64,000 nt of DNA from DASTFP01 sp963816855 (GTDB taxonomy: Bacteria > Verrucomicrobiota > Verrucomicrobiia > Chthoniobacterales > Terrimicrobiaceae): assembly GCA_963816855.1 (NCBI GenBank), contig CAWFMA010000020.1, forward strand, positions 1-64,000. The letters run 5' to 3'. A program made the translations under genes and the position numbers. Below the pieces are notes generated by a model. That model did no database searches. It saw nothing but the letters and a program-made list of their open reading frames with translations, and was not told the DNA's origin. Below, piece by piece: positions 45,916 to 55,470 of the stretch (its first letter is position 1; every line of letters starts with the position of its first letter).

Positions 45916-46400
45916 TGTCGGATCTGCTGGTAAAGCTCTACGACTTGCCCCCGATCGCTCCTGTGCTGGACCGTCTGCAAACCGATGATATCCTGATCCG
46001 GCGTGCCATGGCCGTGGAAAAGTCCGCGGTCACCGACTGGGTAAGGGAGCATTTCTCCGACGGTGTGTCCTGCGAATGCGAGGTCGCTTTTTCTCGTCAA
46101 CCGGTCGCCTGTTTCATTGCGACGCGGAACGGCGCCGCCTGCGGTTTCTGCTGTTACGGCGTGGTCTGTCCGGATTTCCTCGGTCCTCTCGGGGTCGGCC
46201 CAAAATGGCAAAAACGCGAAATTGGAACCGGACTGCTTCTCGCCGGCCTGGAGGCGCTTCGCGCGCAAGGGTATGCGTATGCTATCATCGGATGGGCGGG
46301 ACCTGTTGGCTTCTTCCAGAAGACGGTCGGTGCGAAGATAATCGAGAATTCGGAGCCGGGAATTTATCGAGGCCTGCTGAAAAGCAAATCCAAGCTTTAG
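45915..46400 (+). CDS. GNAT-family N-acetyltransferase
   Basis: 161 residues. Core acetyl-CoA site around KWQKREIGTGLLLAGLEALRAQG and the following strand YAIIGWAG. Overlaps the stop of the preceding gene by one base (TAATG), so it belongs to the NamZ operon and may act on a cell-wall amino sugar; that is inference. A strong terminator follows. Confidence 0.8.
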   Translation: MSDLLVKLYDLPPIAPVLDRLQTDDILIRRAMAVEKSAVTDWVREHFSDGVSCECEVAFSRQPVACFIATRNGAACGFCCYGVVCPDFLGPLGVGPKWQKREIGTGLLLAGLEALRAQGYAYAIIGWAGPVGFFQKTVGAKIIENSEPGIYRGLLKSKSKL

Positions 46401-46425
46401 TTCGGGATATCAAGGCCGGGGCGGG

Positions 46426-46457
46426 AAAAAGGAAGTCCAGAAGACTTCCTTTTTTTT
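46426..46457 (+). terminator. Rho-independent terminator after the NamZ/3D/GNAT operon
   Basis: A perfect 7-bp stem GGAAGTC/GACTTCC (46431-46437 with 46443-46449) with a 5-base loop is preceded by five A and followed by eight T (46450-46457). It lies 25 bases past the GNAT stop and ends that transcript. Confidence 0.9.
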
Positions 46458-46540
46458 GTCGAATCCGGGCGCTGCCGAAAGCCAATCGAATCCACTGGTC
46501 CCTTGTCCATTTCCAGGAGGTGGTGTGTATTACATTGAAG

Positions 46541-47449
46541 ATGTTGGGATCCAAGGAAACGCAGAACATCCGCAATACTTCGCGTGTTGCAGTTTGCCGG
46601 GTGAATCACACGCTGGCGATTCGCACCTTCGACTGCGTCGCCACCGAGGAGCCGCTGGAAATCCAGATCGGTCAGGAACGCAAGGGCTGGCGGACGCTTC
46701 GCCCGGTATCCGTGACGATGCGAACGCCCGGCCACGACGCGGAACTCGCCATAGGATTTCTTTTCGGAGAAGGAATTCTTGGTCCACGGTCCGACGTTGC
46801 GGCGATTGAATTCCCCAACGACCCGGACCAATCTTCGAACCTCGTGCGCGTTCAACTCCGCGAGGGAATTTCGGTCAGCCCACAGCAACTCGATCGAAAC
46901 TTCTACATGACTTCGAGCTGCGGGCTCTGTGGAAAATCGTCGCTGGAAGCGGTCCGGCGGATGACGCCGGACGCCGTGACGGAGGTCCCGACGGACTTTC
47001 AGATTTCCGCGCCGGCAATTCACCAGATGTCGCTTCACCTTCGCGAATCGCAGGAAATCTTCGAGCAGACAGGGGGATTGCACGCGGCGGGACTCTTTGA
47101 GGCATCGGGAAAACTCCAGATCTTGCGGGAGGACGTGGGGCGGCACAACGCGGTCGACAAGATCGTGGGAGCGATGTGGCTCGAAGAAGATATCCCCTTG
47201 AGAAGGAGAGTCCTGTTCGTGAGCGGGCGCGCGAGTTTCGAACTGGTGCAGAAGGCTGCGCGAGCTGGAATTCCGGTGCTGGCGGCCGTGGGGGCGCCGT
47301 CGAGTCTTGCCGTCGAACTCGCGAAAGCATGCGGAATGACCCTGCTCGGATTCGTGAGGGACGGCCGCTTCAACGTCTACTCGGCGGATTTTCGTCTGCG
47401 GCAATCCGAAGGATCGCACGCGAGGCCCGAAGAAACCATCGTGTCATGA
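46541..47449 (+). CDS. fdhD: Formate dehydrogenase accessory sulfurtransferase FdhD
   Basis: 302 residues from the ATG at 46541; the frame is open to 46076 but FdhD similarity starts near residue 15. Motifs: MRTPGHDAELAIGFLFGEGI, the sulfur-carrying CGLCG pair, and GGLHAAGLFEASGK followed by EDVGRHNAVDK. It passes sulfur from IscS to the molybdenum cofactor of formate dehydrogenase. The partner gene directly downstream (ATGA overlap) is broken, so this FdhD may serve another enzyme or be on its way out. An AGGAGG at 46514 fits a GTG at 46523 less well. Confidence 0.9.
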   Translation: MLGSKETQNIRNTSRVAVCRVNHTLAIRTFDCVATEEPLEIQIGQERKGWRTLRPVSVTMRTPGHDAELAIGFLFGEGILGPRSDVAAIEFPNDPDQSSNLVRVQLREGISVSPQQLDRNFYMTSSCGLCGKSSLEAVRRMTPDAVTEVPTDFQISAPAIHQMSLHLRESQEIFEQTGGLHAAGLFEASGKLQILREDVGRHNAVDKIVGAMWLEEDIPLRRRVLFVSGRASFELVQKAARAGIPVLAAVGAPSSLAVELAKACGMTLLGFVRDGRFNVYSADFRLRQSEGSHARPEETIVS

Positions 47450-48370
47450 GCTCTGAGGTTTCAAGCCCTAAAACGCTCCAGAGCGGAGCCCAGCCGCCGA
47501 TCGAGCCTCTTCCGGCAAAAATAAGCGATCCCAGTAAGAGAGCCGCCGGAATTGCCGGCGTCGTTAAACCCCGGAGCACAGCTTCGGCGAAATCGGCCCT
47601 CTCGACGCGACCCGGGCCTCGCTCAGGCTCAATCAAAAGGACGGCTTTGATTGCCAGAGTTGCGCTTGGCCAAGTCCCGACGGTCGCCGGAGCTTCGCGG
47701 AATTTTGCGAAACGGCGCCAAGGCCCTGGCCGACGAAGGATCCAAGAAGCGTGTCACTCCGGAATTTTTTGCACGCTAGTCGGTCGCCGAGTTGCAGAGG
47801 CAAAGCGACTACTGGCTAGGGCGCCTGACGTCGCCGATGATTCTGGCCGAGGGTTCAGATCACTACCGGCCGACCACCTGGGATGCGGCGTTCAAGTTGA
47901 TTGGAAAAACAGTGAACTGCTTGGGGTCTCCGAACCATGCCGCGTTTTACACTTCTGGCAAGACGAGCAACAAGGCAGCCTTCCTGTATCAGCTTTTCGC
48001 CCCGGCAATTTGGGACGAACAATTTACCCGATTGTTCCAACACGTGCCACGAATCAAGCGGCTGCGCCTTGCTGAACGTGATCGGCGTGGGCAAAGGAAC
48101 CGTCAGCCTCGAAGATTTTGAGAAAGCGGACGCGATCTTCGTCATCGGCCAGAACCCGGGCACCAACCATCCTCGCATGCTCACCGCCTGCAAAAGACCA
48201 AGCAACGCGGTTGCAAGATCGCCAGCATCAATGTGCTTCCCGAGGTGGGCCTCATGCGATTCACCAATCCCCAGGATTTCGCCGCCGAAGCGAATAGGCG
48301 CGATTCCTGTCTTCCCAAGACTTTGGCCTCCGACTTGGGCCAAGCCAAGCCAGCACGCAGGGATCGCTGA
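47446..48370 (+). pseudogene. Formate dehydrogenase-like (FdhF/YdeP) molybdopterin oxidoreductase, truncated
   Basis: Starts at the ATG overlapping fdhD. Pieces in successive frames: NQKDGFDCQSCAWP (iron-sulfur cysteines), FCENGAKALADEG and KRVTPEFFA, then RQSDYWLGRLTSPMI, AAFYTSGKTSNKAAFLYQ, FGTNNLPDCSNTCHESS, IGVGKGTVSLEDFEKADAIF and GQNPGTNHPRML, then KIASINVLPEVGLMRF. At least four frameshifts and a stop at about residue 300; the whole C-terminal two thirds (cofactor and dimethylsulfoxide-reductase fold) is missing. A YdeP-type enzyme would oxidise formate; this one cannot. Confidence 0.8.
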
Positions 48371-48442
48371 TCGCCGAGGTTCCTCGCATCTCGCGCCACT
48401 GCACAGTTTTCAATTTCGTTCCCGCCCGGTAGGCTATACTCA

Positions 48443-49168
48443 ATGACCACTGTCGACGAAATTGCTCCCGACGTTTTCCGGCTCTCGATTTATGTTCCGG
48501 ACTTTGATATGCAGTTCAATCATTTCCTCGTGCGCGACGAGGAGCCGCTGCTCTTTCACGCGGGCCTGAAGTCAATGTTCCCGCTCTTGCGCGAAGCCGT
48601 GGCCAAGCTGGTCAATCCCGCAAGGCTTCGGCATATTGCCTGGAGTCACTTCGAATCCGACGAATGTGGAGGTCTCAATGACTGGCTGCAGCTTGCGCCC
48701 GATGCCCAACCGATCTGCACCCTCGTTGGCAAGCTTGTGAGCGTGGATGATTTCGCGATCCGCCCAGCGTTCGGCATGACCCCCGACGACGTCTTGAGCA
48801 CTGGTAAGTATCGGTATCGGTTTTATCGCTCCCCGCACATCCCACATGGATGGGACGCGGGTGTGCTGTTCGAAGAAACCAGCAAGGTAATGTTTTGTTC
48901 CGACCTGTTTCATCACTTCGGCAACGTCGGGGCTGTCACCACCTCGGATCTGATCGAACCGACACGGAAAGCGATGCAACAATTGCAGCAAGGACCGCTG
49001 GCCGGCTACATGCCTTACACCCGGCAGACTGAAGGAGTTCTGCGCTCGCTGGCGGAACTGAAGCCGGAAACCCTCGCCGTCATGCACGGTTCGTCCTACA
49101 GCGGACAGGGCGACAGGCTGCTTATCGACCTGGCAGGCGTGATCAAGGAAAGCTTCGATCAATTGTGA
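48443..49168 (+). CDS. Metallo-beta-lactamase-fold di-iron protein (ODP/flavorubredoxin-like)
   Basis: 241 residues. An MBL fold with diverged ligands: FNHFLVRDEEPLLFHAG, HIAWSHFESDECGGL (ODP-type H-x-E-x-D), CTLVGKL, HIPHGWDAGVLFEE, and LFHHFGN. This matches oxygen-binding diiron (ODP) proteins and the N domain of flavodiiron enzymes rather than lactamases. It may sense or reduce oxygen or nitric oxide. It sits downstream of the broken formate dehydrogenase gene and is intact. Confidence 0.75.
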   Translation: MTTVDEIAPDVFRLSIYVPDFDMQFNHFLVRDEEPLLFHAGLKSMFPLLREAVAKLVNPARLRHIAWSHFESDECGGLNDWLQLAPDAQPICTLVGKLVSVDDFAIRPAFGMTPDDVLSTGKYRYRFYRSPHIPHGWDAGVLFEETSKVMFCSDLFHHFGNVGAVTTSDLIEPTRKAMQQLQQGPLAGYMPYTRQTEGVLRSLAELKPETLAVMHGSSYSGQGDRLLIDLAGVIKESFDQL

Positions 49169-49445
49169 CAAACCGCTAGAGCGAGCGCGACTTGGTTTTC
49201 AATGCGACGGAGGCAATTCACTAGTCACTTCAAGATGCTATTTCGCAGTCGCTTCCGGATTATTTTTACGTTTTTTAAGTTAACGAATGGCGATCCTCTC
49301 ATGAAGTTTGCCCTTTTCTTCCAGCCTGTGCTACTGGAGCAGGTTCCACGCGCGTAATGCCTGCGGGACGGCCTACCCAACCGAGAATCACCGTCCGGCC
49401 AGGAGGGCGGGTGCCACAGCCATCGCAAACTCCGGGGCTGTCCGC

Positions 49446-50615
49446 CTACTCAACCTGGTGCTTCAGCGGCTTGGTCCCGAGCGCTCCGGCACAGACGATG
49501 CTCAGGAGAACCAGCGGCAGCCCGATGCCAAATGACCATCGGATGCCGAAACGCTCGGCAACGTAACCGAGCAGAGGCGGTCCCAGCAAAAACGCGACGA
49601 ACGAGACCTGCGCCAGCGATGCAACGTTGGTCGGCGCCGGTCGATCGGTGAGCTGCGCTGCCGCGGACATCGCGAGCGGGAAAATCACCGAGGTGCCCAC
49701 GCCCATCAGCGCAAAGCCGAGAAGCGCGAGTCCTTTACTAGGGGCAAAAAACACCAGCAGCACGCCTATGCCGAGCACCCCGAGCAGTATCCGCGACACG
49801 GCCGTCGGCGAATAGCGCTCGACGAACGGATCGGCAAAGAACCGCGTCACCGCCTGCGCGCCGGCGCCGAGCGCCACCGCGAAGCCCGAGAGGAACGGCG
49901 ATACAGCGAACACGTCGCGCATGTAGATCGCCGACCAGTCGATTCCCGCGCCCTCCATGATCATCGCGCTCAGCGTCACCGCGACGAGCACCATGATCGC
50001 CATCGTCGGCACGGCGAACCGCGGCGGCCTCTCGTTCAAAGTGCCGGTACGGTGTGGCGCTGGATCGAAGCGCCCGAGGATCAGCACTACGCCCACGATC
50101 ACCAACGGCATCATGAGGAACAAATGGATCTGCGGCGAGAGGCCCGACTGCGCAACCAGCCCCGAAATAAAGCCCGCCGAGAAAAACCCGAAACTCCAGA
50201 ACGCATGCGCCCGGTTCATGATGCGATAGCCTACCATGTGCTCGGTGCGGTCGGCCTCGAGGTTCAAAATGATCTCGATGCCGCCGATGACGATCCCTAC
50301 CGGAAACAGCAGCAGAAAAAACGACAAAGGCCCCTCGGCAAAGCTCGCGAGCGCATAAAGTAACGCCAAGAGCGGGATCATTGCCAGGATCGAGCGACGA
50401 AAGCCAACGCGCTCGAGGATCGGTCCGAAGAAGCTCAGCGATACCAGCGTCCCCGCGGCGGCGCCGATGAGGCCGAAGCCGAGCGCCCCTTCTTCAATCT
50501 GCATCATCCGCTGCAGGTCGGGCAGTCGAGGGGGCAGGCTGCCCATACAGAACGAATAAATGAAAAATCCACCGTAAACCCGCTGTTGCGGCGGGAGATC
50601 AAGACCGACTTTCAA
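49446..50615 (-). CDS. Major facilitator superfamily transporter
   Basis: 389 residues from a TTG start; the first membrane helix (YGGFFIYSFCMGSLPPRLPD) begins immediately, so no earlier start is needed. About twelve hydrophobic segments; loop 2-3 has the motif GPILERVGFRRS and the C-half repeat DPFVERYSPTAVSR. FucP/YbjJ-like sugar-phosphate or drug exporters share this style; the substrate is unknown. Higher GC and different codon use than the core genes, and long non-coding sequence upstream suggest transfer. Confidence 0.85.
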   Translation of the reverse strand: MKVGLDLPPQQRVYGGFFIYSFCMGSLPPRLPDLQRMMQIEEGALGFGLIGAAAGTLVSLSFFGPILERVGFRRSILAMIPLLALLYALASFAEGPLSFFLLLFPVGIVIGGIEIILNLEADRTEHMVGYRIMNRAHAFWSFGFFSAGFISGLVAQSGLSPQIHLFLMMPLVIVGVVLILGRFDPAPHRTGTLNERPPRFAVPTMAIMVLVAVTLSAMIMEGAGIDWSAIYMRDVFAVSPFLSGFAVALGAGAQAVTRFFADPFVERYSPTAVSRILLGVLGIGVLLVFFAPSKGLALLGFALMGVGTSVIFPLAMSAAAQLTDRPAPTNVASLAQVSFVAFLLGPPLLGYVAERFGIRWSFGIGLPLVLLSIVCAGALGTKPLKHQVE

Positions 50616-51557
50616 GGTAAGAATCGCTTGGGAGTTGGGCGTTTTGGGACTCGAGAGCGCACCGAGCGACGGCCGTCAGCGTCTGAATGATTTTCTGGCT
50701 CTTCTCGTGTTTGCCGAGCGGCTCCGTATAGATGGAAGCAACAAGGCGCTGGCGTTCGGCTCGGTTCCGAGCAGGGGTTGTTCAACATGCGGTTATTCGT
50801 GTCATGCAACCTTCAACGTTAGGTGTGGCGGTGGGATTCAAGTCAGTTCGCAGAGTAGGAACAAGCTTACCGCAACACAACCGTGGGACGAAGACGATTC
50901 TGACCTGGGCGCAAGTCTTCGAAAACTCTTTTCAGCAACTGCGACAAATCGCGCCGCGAGCCTGGGAAAGAACGCCACCCGAGGCTCGAAAACGTAGTTC
51001 TTACCGAGTAAACACCTCCGTTTTTGGCTTGCAGGACAATACACTCGTCGCCTGTCGCAACGGAGTGGACAAAGAGCGTGGTCCCCAGAGAGGGTTAAGG
51101 CAAGGGCGTCAGAGTTACGATGTACGCCGGAGCAATTCGAGGGGTAATGAGTTACCAGCTCGCCTTTTATCGAAACGGCTTTCGACGCCGCGAAGGCGCG
51201 GCCACCTCGGAACCAGCTCGGAAGCGCGCGAAGGAATCAATCGAGGAATTGAGCACCGGAGTCGCGCACGTTGCGCCGCTCTCTGCCAAACAGGCGGCAA
51301 CGGTCAATGAAGTCATAGAAATTTTGAAGCCCGTCGGCGTCCTCTAACGGAAGGTGTGTGACCATTTGCCGAGGCCCATACACGACTTGCCGGACAAGGC
51401 ACCATTGGTAACGCGGTGAGGCTGTTGACCCCTACCAGCCTCACAACCCGGCGTGTTTGGTCCCGTCCTGTCTCAAATGACCCCGTAAAGCGCTGCTGCT
51501 CCTTAGCGCAAGTTTCCGTTCCATTATCCTAACGCCATGATTACGCTGTGAGTCGAA
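50616..51557. other. Long stretch without a supported gene
   Basis: About 940 bases. Minus-strand coding-like sequence just above the transporter (AERQRLVASIYTEPLG and KIIQTLTAVARCALES) ends near 50607 but lacks a start, so it may be a gene remnant. A plus-strand frame at 51120-51347 (75 residues) is possible but weak. A perfect hairpin lies at 51416-51444. No RNA gene recognised. Confidence 0.4.
51416..51444. repeat. Perfect inverted repeat, 9-bp stem
   Basis: GTGAGGCTG pairs with CAGCCTCAC across an 11-base loop. No T-run follows, so it is not a normal terminator; it could be an operator or the scar of a mobile element. Confidence 0.5.
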
Positions 51558-51563
51558 GTGATC

Positions 51564-52334
51564 ATGTGTGACTTGCCTGAGCACGTCCGTCGCAATCGAA
51601 GAGTGTGGGATTCCTGGGCGGAACAGTATATCGCCGCCGGCGAAGCCGCTTGGGCGCAAGGGACCCCTACTTGGGGGATCTGGGGTGTGCCCGAGTCGCA
51701 AGTGGGTATGTTACCCGAAGACGTCGCGGGGAAAGACGCAATCGAGCTGGGCTGCGGGACCGCCTATGTCTCGGCGTGGCTCGCCCGGCGAGGAGCGCGC
51801 GTGGTGGGCATCGACAACTCAGAGGCGCAATTAGCCTCGGCGCGCCGGTTGCAGCAGCAGTATGGGTTGGACTTCCCCCTCTTGCATGGCAACGCCGAAG
51901 CGGTGCCGTATCCGGATGCCAGCTTCGACTTCGCGGTCTCCGAGTACGGGGCATGCCTATGGGCTGATCCGCACCGCTGGGTACCCGAGGCGGCGCGGCT
52001 GCTGCGCCCGTGTGGGCGGCTAGTGTTTCTCGTTAACTCGTTCCTTATGCATCTGTGCATGCCCGAAGAAGACGGAGTGGCCGCATCGAATCGCCTCCTC
52101 CGCCCCGCGTTTGGCCTAGCCCGCATTGAATGGCCTGGGGCGAGCGGAGTCGAGTTTCATCTCTCACACGGGGAGTGGATACGGCTGCTGCGACGAGTCG
52201 GATTCGCCATTGAGGAGCTGGTGGAAGTGCGCCCGGAGCCGACTGCCGACACGCGCTACCCTTTTGTGACGCTGGACTGGGCGCAGCAATGGCCGTGTGT
52301 AGAAGTGTGGAAGGTACAGAAACGCGCAGGCTGA
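51564..52334 (+). CDS. Class I SAM-dependent methyltransferase
   Basis: 256 residues from the ATG at 51564 (a GTG two codons earlier is an alternative). SAM motif I IELGCGTAYVSAWLA, acidic motif II VVGIDNSEAQL, motif IV SFDFAVSEYGACLW, then a UbiE-like C part. Small-molecule O- or C-methylation is likely; the substrate is unknown. Flanked on both sides by non-coding sequence and more GC-rich than the core genes, so probably acquired. Confidence 0.85.
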   Translation: MCDLPEHVRRNRRVWDSWAEQYIAAGEAAWAQGTPTWGIWGVPESQVGMLPEDVAGKDAIELGCGTAYVSAWLARRGARVVGIDNSEAQLASARRLQQQYGLDFPLLHGNAEAVPYPDASFDFAVSEYGACLWADPHRWVPEAARLLRPCGRLVFLVNSFLMHLCMPEEDGVAASNRLLRPAFGLARIEWPGASGVEFHLSHGEWIRLLRRVGFAIEELVEVRPEPTADTRYPFVTLDWAQQWPCVEVWKVQKRAG

Positions 52335-52541
52335 GCGAAGAGTCTGAACTTTCACGATTACCCTTATCGCCCCGCCGGCGCGCCTGGCTCAAGGTGATCG
52401 CCTCCGATTTGAAGGGAATTCTTTTCCAATTTCAAGCAGCCGCTGGGCAAAAACTAGAGTCTTTTGAAGAAGGTTTCGGAACATGGGCCAAGCCGCGCGC
52501 GGGAGAAGAGAAATCGGGGCGGTCAAGCGGGTAAAATTTGT

Positions 52542-53240
52542 TCATCGACGTTGGACCGCTCTGTTCTGGTAAGAAAACGCGTGCTTGAACACTTCATCCA
52601 CGTTGACCAACTCGCCGATAGTTGCACCCGCCTTGATCTTCTCCTGAAGAAGATGCTCCGTCGCCAGCAGGCGCTCTGCCTGCTCCAGAATCCCGGGAGC
52701 CTGTGCCATTGGTACGACAACCACCCCGTTGCCATCGACAACCACGACGTCTCCGGGCGACACCGCCACCCCGCCGCACTGGATCGAGACGTTGACGTCG
52801 CCATAACCGGAGATCGAACCCACATTCGGAACAATTCCCTTGCAGATCACCGGGAATCTTATCTTTCTGATTTCTTCCACGTCACGACAGGCACCGTCGA
52901 TCACAGCTGCAATAACACCCCGATTGAGAGCTGACATTGTCATGTTCTCTCCCCAGAAAGCGGTGTTGATCGATTCGTGAGAGTCGATGACCACAATGTC
53001 GCCAGGCTTGCAGATGTCGATTGCCTTGAAGGCCGCTGCCAGGTCAGAGGCCAGCGTCTTCACAGTTACAGCACTACCGGTGAGTCTTATGCCCTCAAAT
53101 AGAGGCTTCATGTCGGAAGTCATCGCATTGAAGCGGCCCATACAGTCCGAGATCGCGCATGTGATCGAGTCGTGACGGAGCAGGTTCCTAAAACCTTGCA
53201 AGATGTCCGGGGGTAGCCTTTCGATGGTCTCATTGATCAT
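52542..53240 (-). CDS. RraA-like 4-hydroxy-4-methyl-2-oxoglutarate aldolase / demethylmenaquinone methyltransferase-fold protein
   Basis: 232 residues from the ATG at 53240 with a strong ribosome site (AAGGAGAG). Family blocks: TCAISDCMGR, LTGSAVTVK, GDIVVIDSHESINTAFWGE, AVIDGACRDVEEI (substrate Arg and metal Asp) and PGDVVVVDGNGVVVVP. Members cleave 4-hydroxy-2-oxo acids to pyruvate or, as RraA, inhibit RNase E; this longer C-terminal extension fits the aldolase group. A role in sugar-acid breakdown is possible given rhamnose genes 1.3 kb away. Confidence 0.83.
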   Translation of the reverse strand: MINETIERLPPDILQGFRNLLRHDSITCAISDCMGRFNAMTSDMKPLFEGIRLTGSAVTVKTLASDLAAAFKAIDICKPGDIVVIDSHESINTAFWGENMTMSALNRGVIAAVIDGACRDVEEIRKIRFPVICKGIVPNVGSISGYGDVNVSIQCGGVAVSPGDVVVVDGNGVVVVPMAQAPGILEQAERLLATEHLLQEKIKAGATIGELVNVDEVFKHAFSYQNRAVQRR

Positions 53241-53901
53241 GATACTCTCCTTCGGCTCTGGCCGCCGACGACGATTTCCTTTATACTCCTCTGCCAATTT
53301 GACCAGCCGGATAAATTCATCATCGAACCGGCAAACGGTTTGGAAAAGTCGCCCGATTGTACGCTCGCAGTCCCGGGCATTGGCAGGTGGAACGTGAGAG
53401 CAGAGCCAGAACCCTGCCGTCGGGCTTTGGGATTAGCCGAGGAGCCGCGAATGTCAGAGAGGAGCAAGTAGCGGATATCTCGGGGCTCGATTCTCGAAAA
53501 CGGCCTCTAGAGTCCCCAGTGCTTAGATTGCGATCTAGAGAAAGTCTGTGATGAACTTGTCAGAGGGCGAAAAATGAAAACGGCAATTCTTTCCTCCAGG
53601 CGCCGTGCGGACTTTCTCGTTTGTCGACCTCGCAATGCCGTGGCTCTTCCAGATGCAGGTAAACGGTCAGGGAGGCGTTCTTTCGGCCGCTAATGCTCCT
53701 TGTCCGGTGTGCCTATTGGGTCTTGTCGCAGCTTCGCTTGTGGCGTCGAGTAACTCGTGGCGGGCTGCAATTCGTCACCATAAGATTTGCCGAGCCGGGC
53801 GAAATCAATTACGCTAGGGTTTGTGAAAGAAGAAAGTGAAGCAAGAAATCCAGTCGAAGAGGCTCACGATCAGCAACGTCGAGAGAGGCTCCTGAAAGCC
53901 G
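53241..53901. other. Intergenic with no supported gene
   Basis: About 660 bases. The promoter of the aldolase gene lies at the left end. Frames here show no family features. Confidence 0.4.
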
Positions 53902-54066
53902 ATGAAGACTACGGCTCCGGAGCAAGCCAGCAGGGATTGGAAGCGGATCGTAGGCAAGACGAAGGACGACGCAGACGACTCGTCGGACTTGTGGCGCGAT
54001 CAGCCCCTTGGATTTGACGCATTCGGGCGGCCGATTCCTTTAGAGCCGGATACGCCGCCCGGTTAG
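53902..54066 (+). CDS. Small hypothetical acidic protein
   Basis: 54 residues with a natural C-terminal motif (DQPLGFDAFGRPIPLEPD) and acidic middle. Upstream short frames could belong to a partner gene, as in toxin/antitoxin pairs, but none is clear. Function unknown. Confidence 0.35.
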   Translation: MKTTAPEQASRDWKRIVGKTKDDADDSSDLWRDQPLGFDAFGRPIPLEPDTPPG

Positions 54067-54540
54067 CCGACGGGATTGAGACTCCAGTTCCTTCCCCACC
54101 TTAGCCCTTTTTTCCGTGGCGGCCTTTTCACCGCCGCGCCCCGGCCAGCCTGCCGTCGGTAATCCCAGCGATCTCCGCGGTTGTTCCGGCCTTCCTTTTT
54201 TAGCGTCGCCCTTCCGGTTAGGCGGTATGTTCTAGATATAGCCTGGGGTTTAATCGAGTGGTAAACGGACAGCGGCTGTCTTCCGGGGGACCCGCGCTAT
54301 GGCCTCTTCACTTCGTCCCAACCAACTTACCAATGACCGAACGAACACCCTAACCGACTACTGAACTCCCGCGCGTGGCTCAGCCACGCCACCGCGTTGT
54401 TCTCAATGCTCGCCCGGTTGCTCCTGGGGTGGCTTTGATTGAGTCAAGGGTAGAGCGAATCCGGCATAAACCGCCTACTCCCCGCAGGCGGGTCCCCTCC
54501 ATTTATTCGGTTGTCCTGATCGCGCCACTCTTTCCGGTCC
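54067..54540. other. Non-coding stretch up to the rhaA break
   Basis: 474 bases with no gene. Two self-complementary words occur: GACAGC/GCTGTC near 54270 and GCGTGGC/GCCACGC at 54373-54389. The sequence upstream of 54541 shares nothing with rhamnose isomerase, so the break point is sharp. Confidence 0.4.
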
Positions 54541-54990
54541 GTGATGCGATGGGTTCCGGGCATCCTCCTGCACGTCAGCCGCGGCGTGCGCTGGGATAGC
54601 GATCATGTCGTCGCGCTCGACGATCCGACCAAGGCAATCATGGAAGAACTGGTCCGGGGCGATTTCATTTCCAGGACCTCCATCGGGCTGGATTTTTTCG
54701 ATGCCAGCATCAACCGTATCGCCGCATGGGTGATCGGAACGCGCAACGCCATCAAAGCGCTCCTCATTGCCTTGCTGGAACCCACCTCCAAACTGCGGGA
54801 GTTGGAAGCAGCCGGCGACTACACGGGGCGCCTTGGCCTGCTCGAAGAGATCAAGACCCTTCCGTTTGGAGCGATCTGGGACGAATATTGCCTGCGCCAA
54901 AACGTGCCGGTGGGAGCCCAATGGCTCGAAAACGTCAGGTCCTACGAGAGCTCGGTGCTTTCAAAGCGAACCCCAGGGGGCGCCCAATGA
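54541..54990 (+). pseudogene. rhaA: L-rhamnose isomerase, C-terminal third only
   Basis: 149 codons align to the last third of RhaA: ILLHVSRGVRWDSDHVVALDD, GLDFFDASINRIAAWVIGTRN, LLEPTSKLRELEAAGDYT and VGAQWLENVRSYE. The first roughly 270 residues, with the metal-binding glutamate and most of the barrel, are missing. RhaA converts L-rhamnose to L-rhamnulose; this fragment cannot. The stop overlaps rhaM as ATGA, so the operon was once rhaA-rhaM-aldolase. Confidence 0.85.
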
Positions 54991-55325
54991 AGAAGCGCAA
55001 AGCTTTCGCAATGTCCGTCCATGCGGGAATGGAGGTGGAATACCAAAGGAGGCATTCTCCGATTTGGACGACCGAACTGGATTCGGTGCTGAAGGAACAC
55101 GGAGTTCTCAATTACTCGATCTTTCTCCACCCCGACACGGGCCAGCTTTTTGCCTATGCGGAGATCGAAGACGAACTCCGCTGGCAGGCGATCGCCGAAA
55201 CCGGCGTCTGCAAAAGGTGGTGGGCGCACATGAAAGATCTCATGCCGAGCAATCCCGACAACAGCCCCGTCTCTATCGGACTGAAAGAGGTTTTTCACAC
55301 CGAGACTGCCGGCTGCAACGGCTGA
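54987..55325 (+). CDS. rhaM: L-rhamnose mutarotase
   Basis: 112 residues. RhaM fold with AFAMSVHAGMEVEYQRRHSPIW (catalytic His), NYSIFLHPDTGQLFAYAEIED and WWAHMKDLMP. It interconverts alpha and beta L-rhamnopyranose in the cytoplasm. Complete, between the damaged isomerase and the damaged aldolase. Confidence 0.93.
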   Translation: MKKRKAFAMSVHAGMEVEYQRRHSPIWTTELDSVLKEHGVLNYSIFLHPDTGQLFAYAEIEDELRWQAIAETGVCKRWWAHMKDLMPSNPDNSPVSIGLKEVFHTETAGCNG

Positions 55326-55470
55326 ATAATAAATTCAACCGAGGGGGCGTGCGTCAGCCAGCCGGGATTTTCGACGTTCGCGGAGTGTGCACGCACTTGT
55401 TGCCCTCCAACCACAAAGAGTTGGCAAGACACATGCAATCACTTTACTCAACTTAGCCCCAAGACCCATC

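Noticed and set aside
54240..54310. tRNA-like words (GTGGTAAACGG and a short anticodon-like stem)
   Set aside because: No T-arm and no acceptor stem could be paired.
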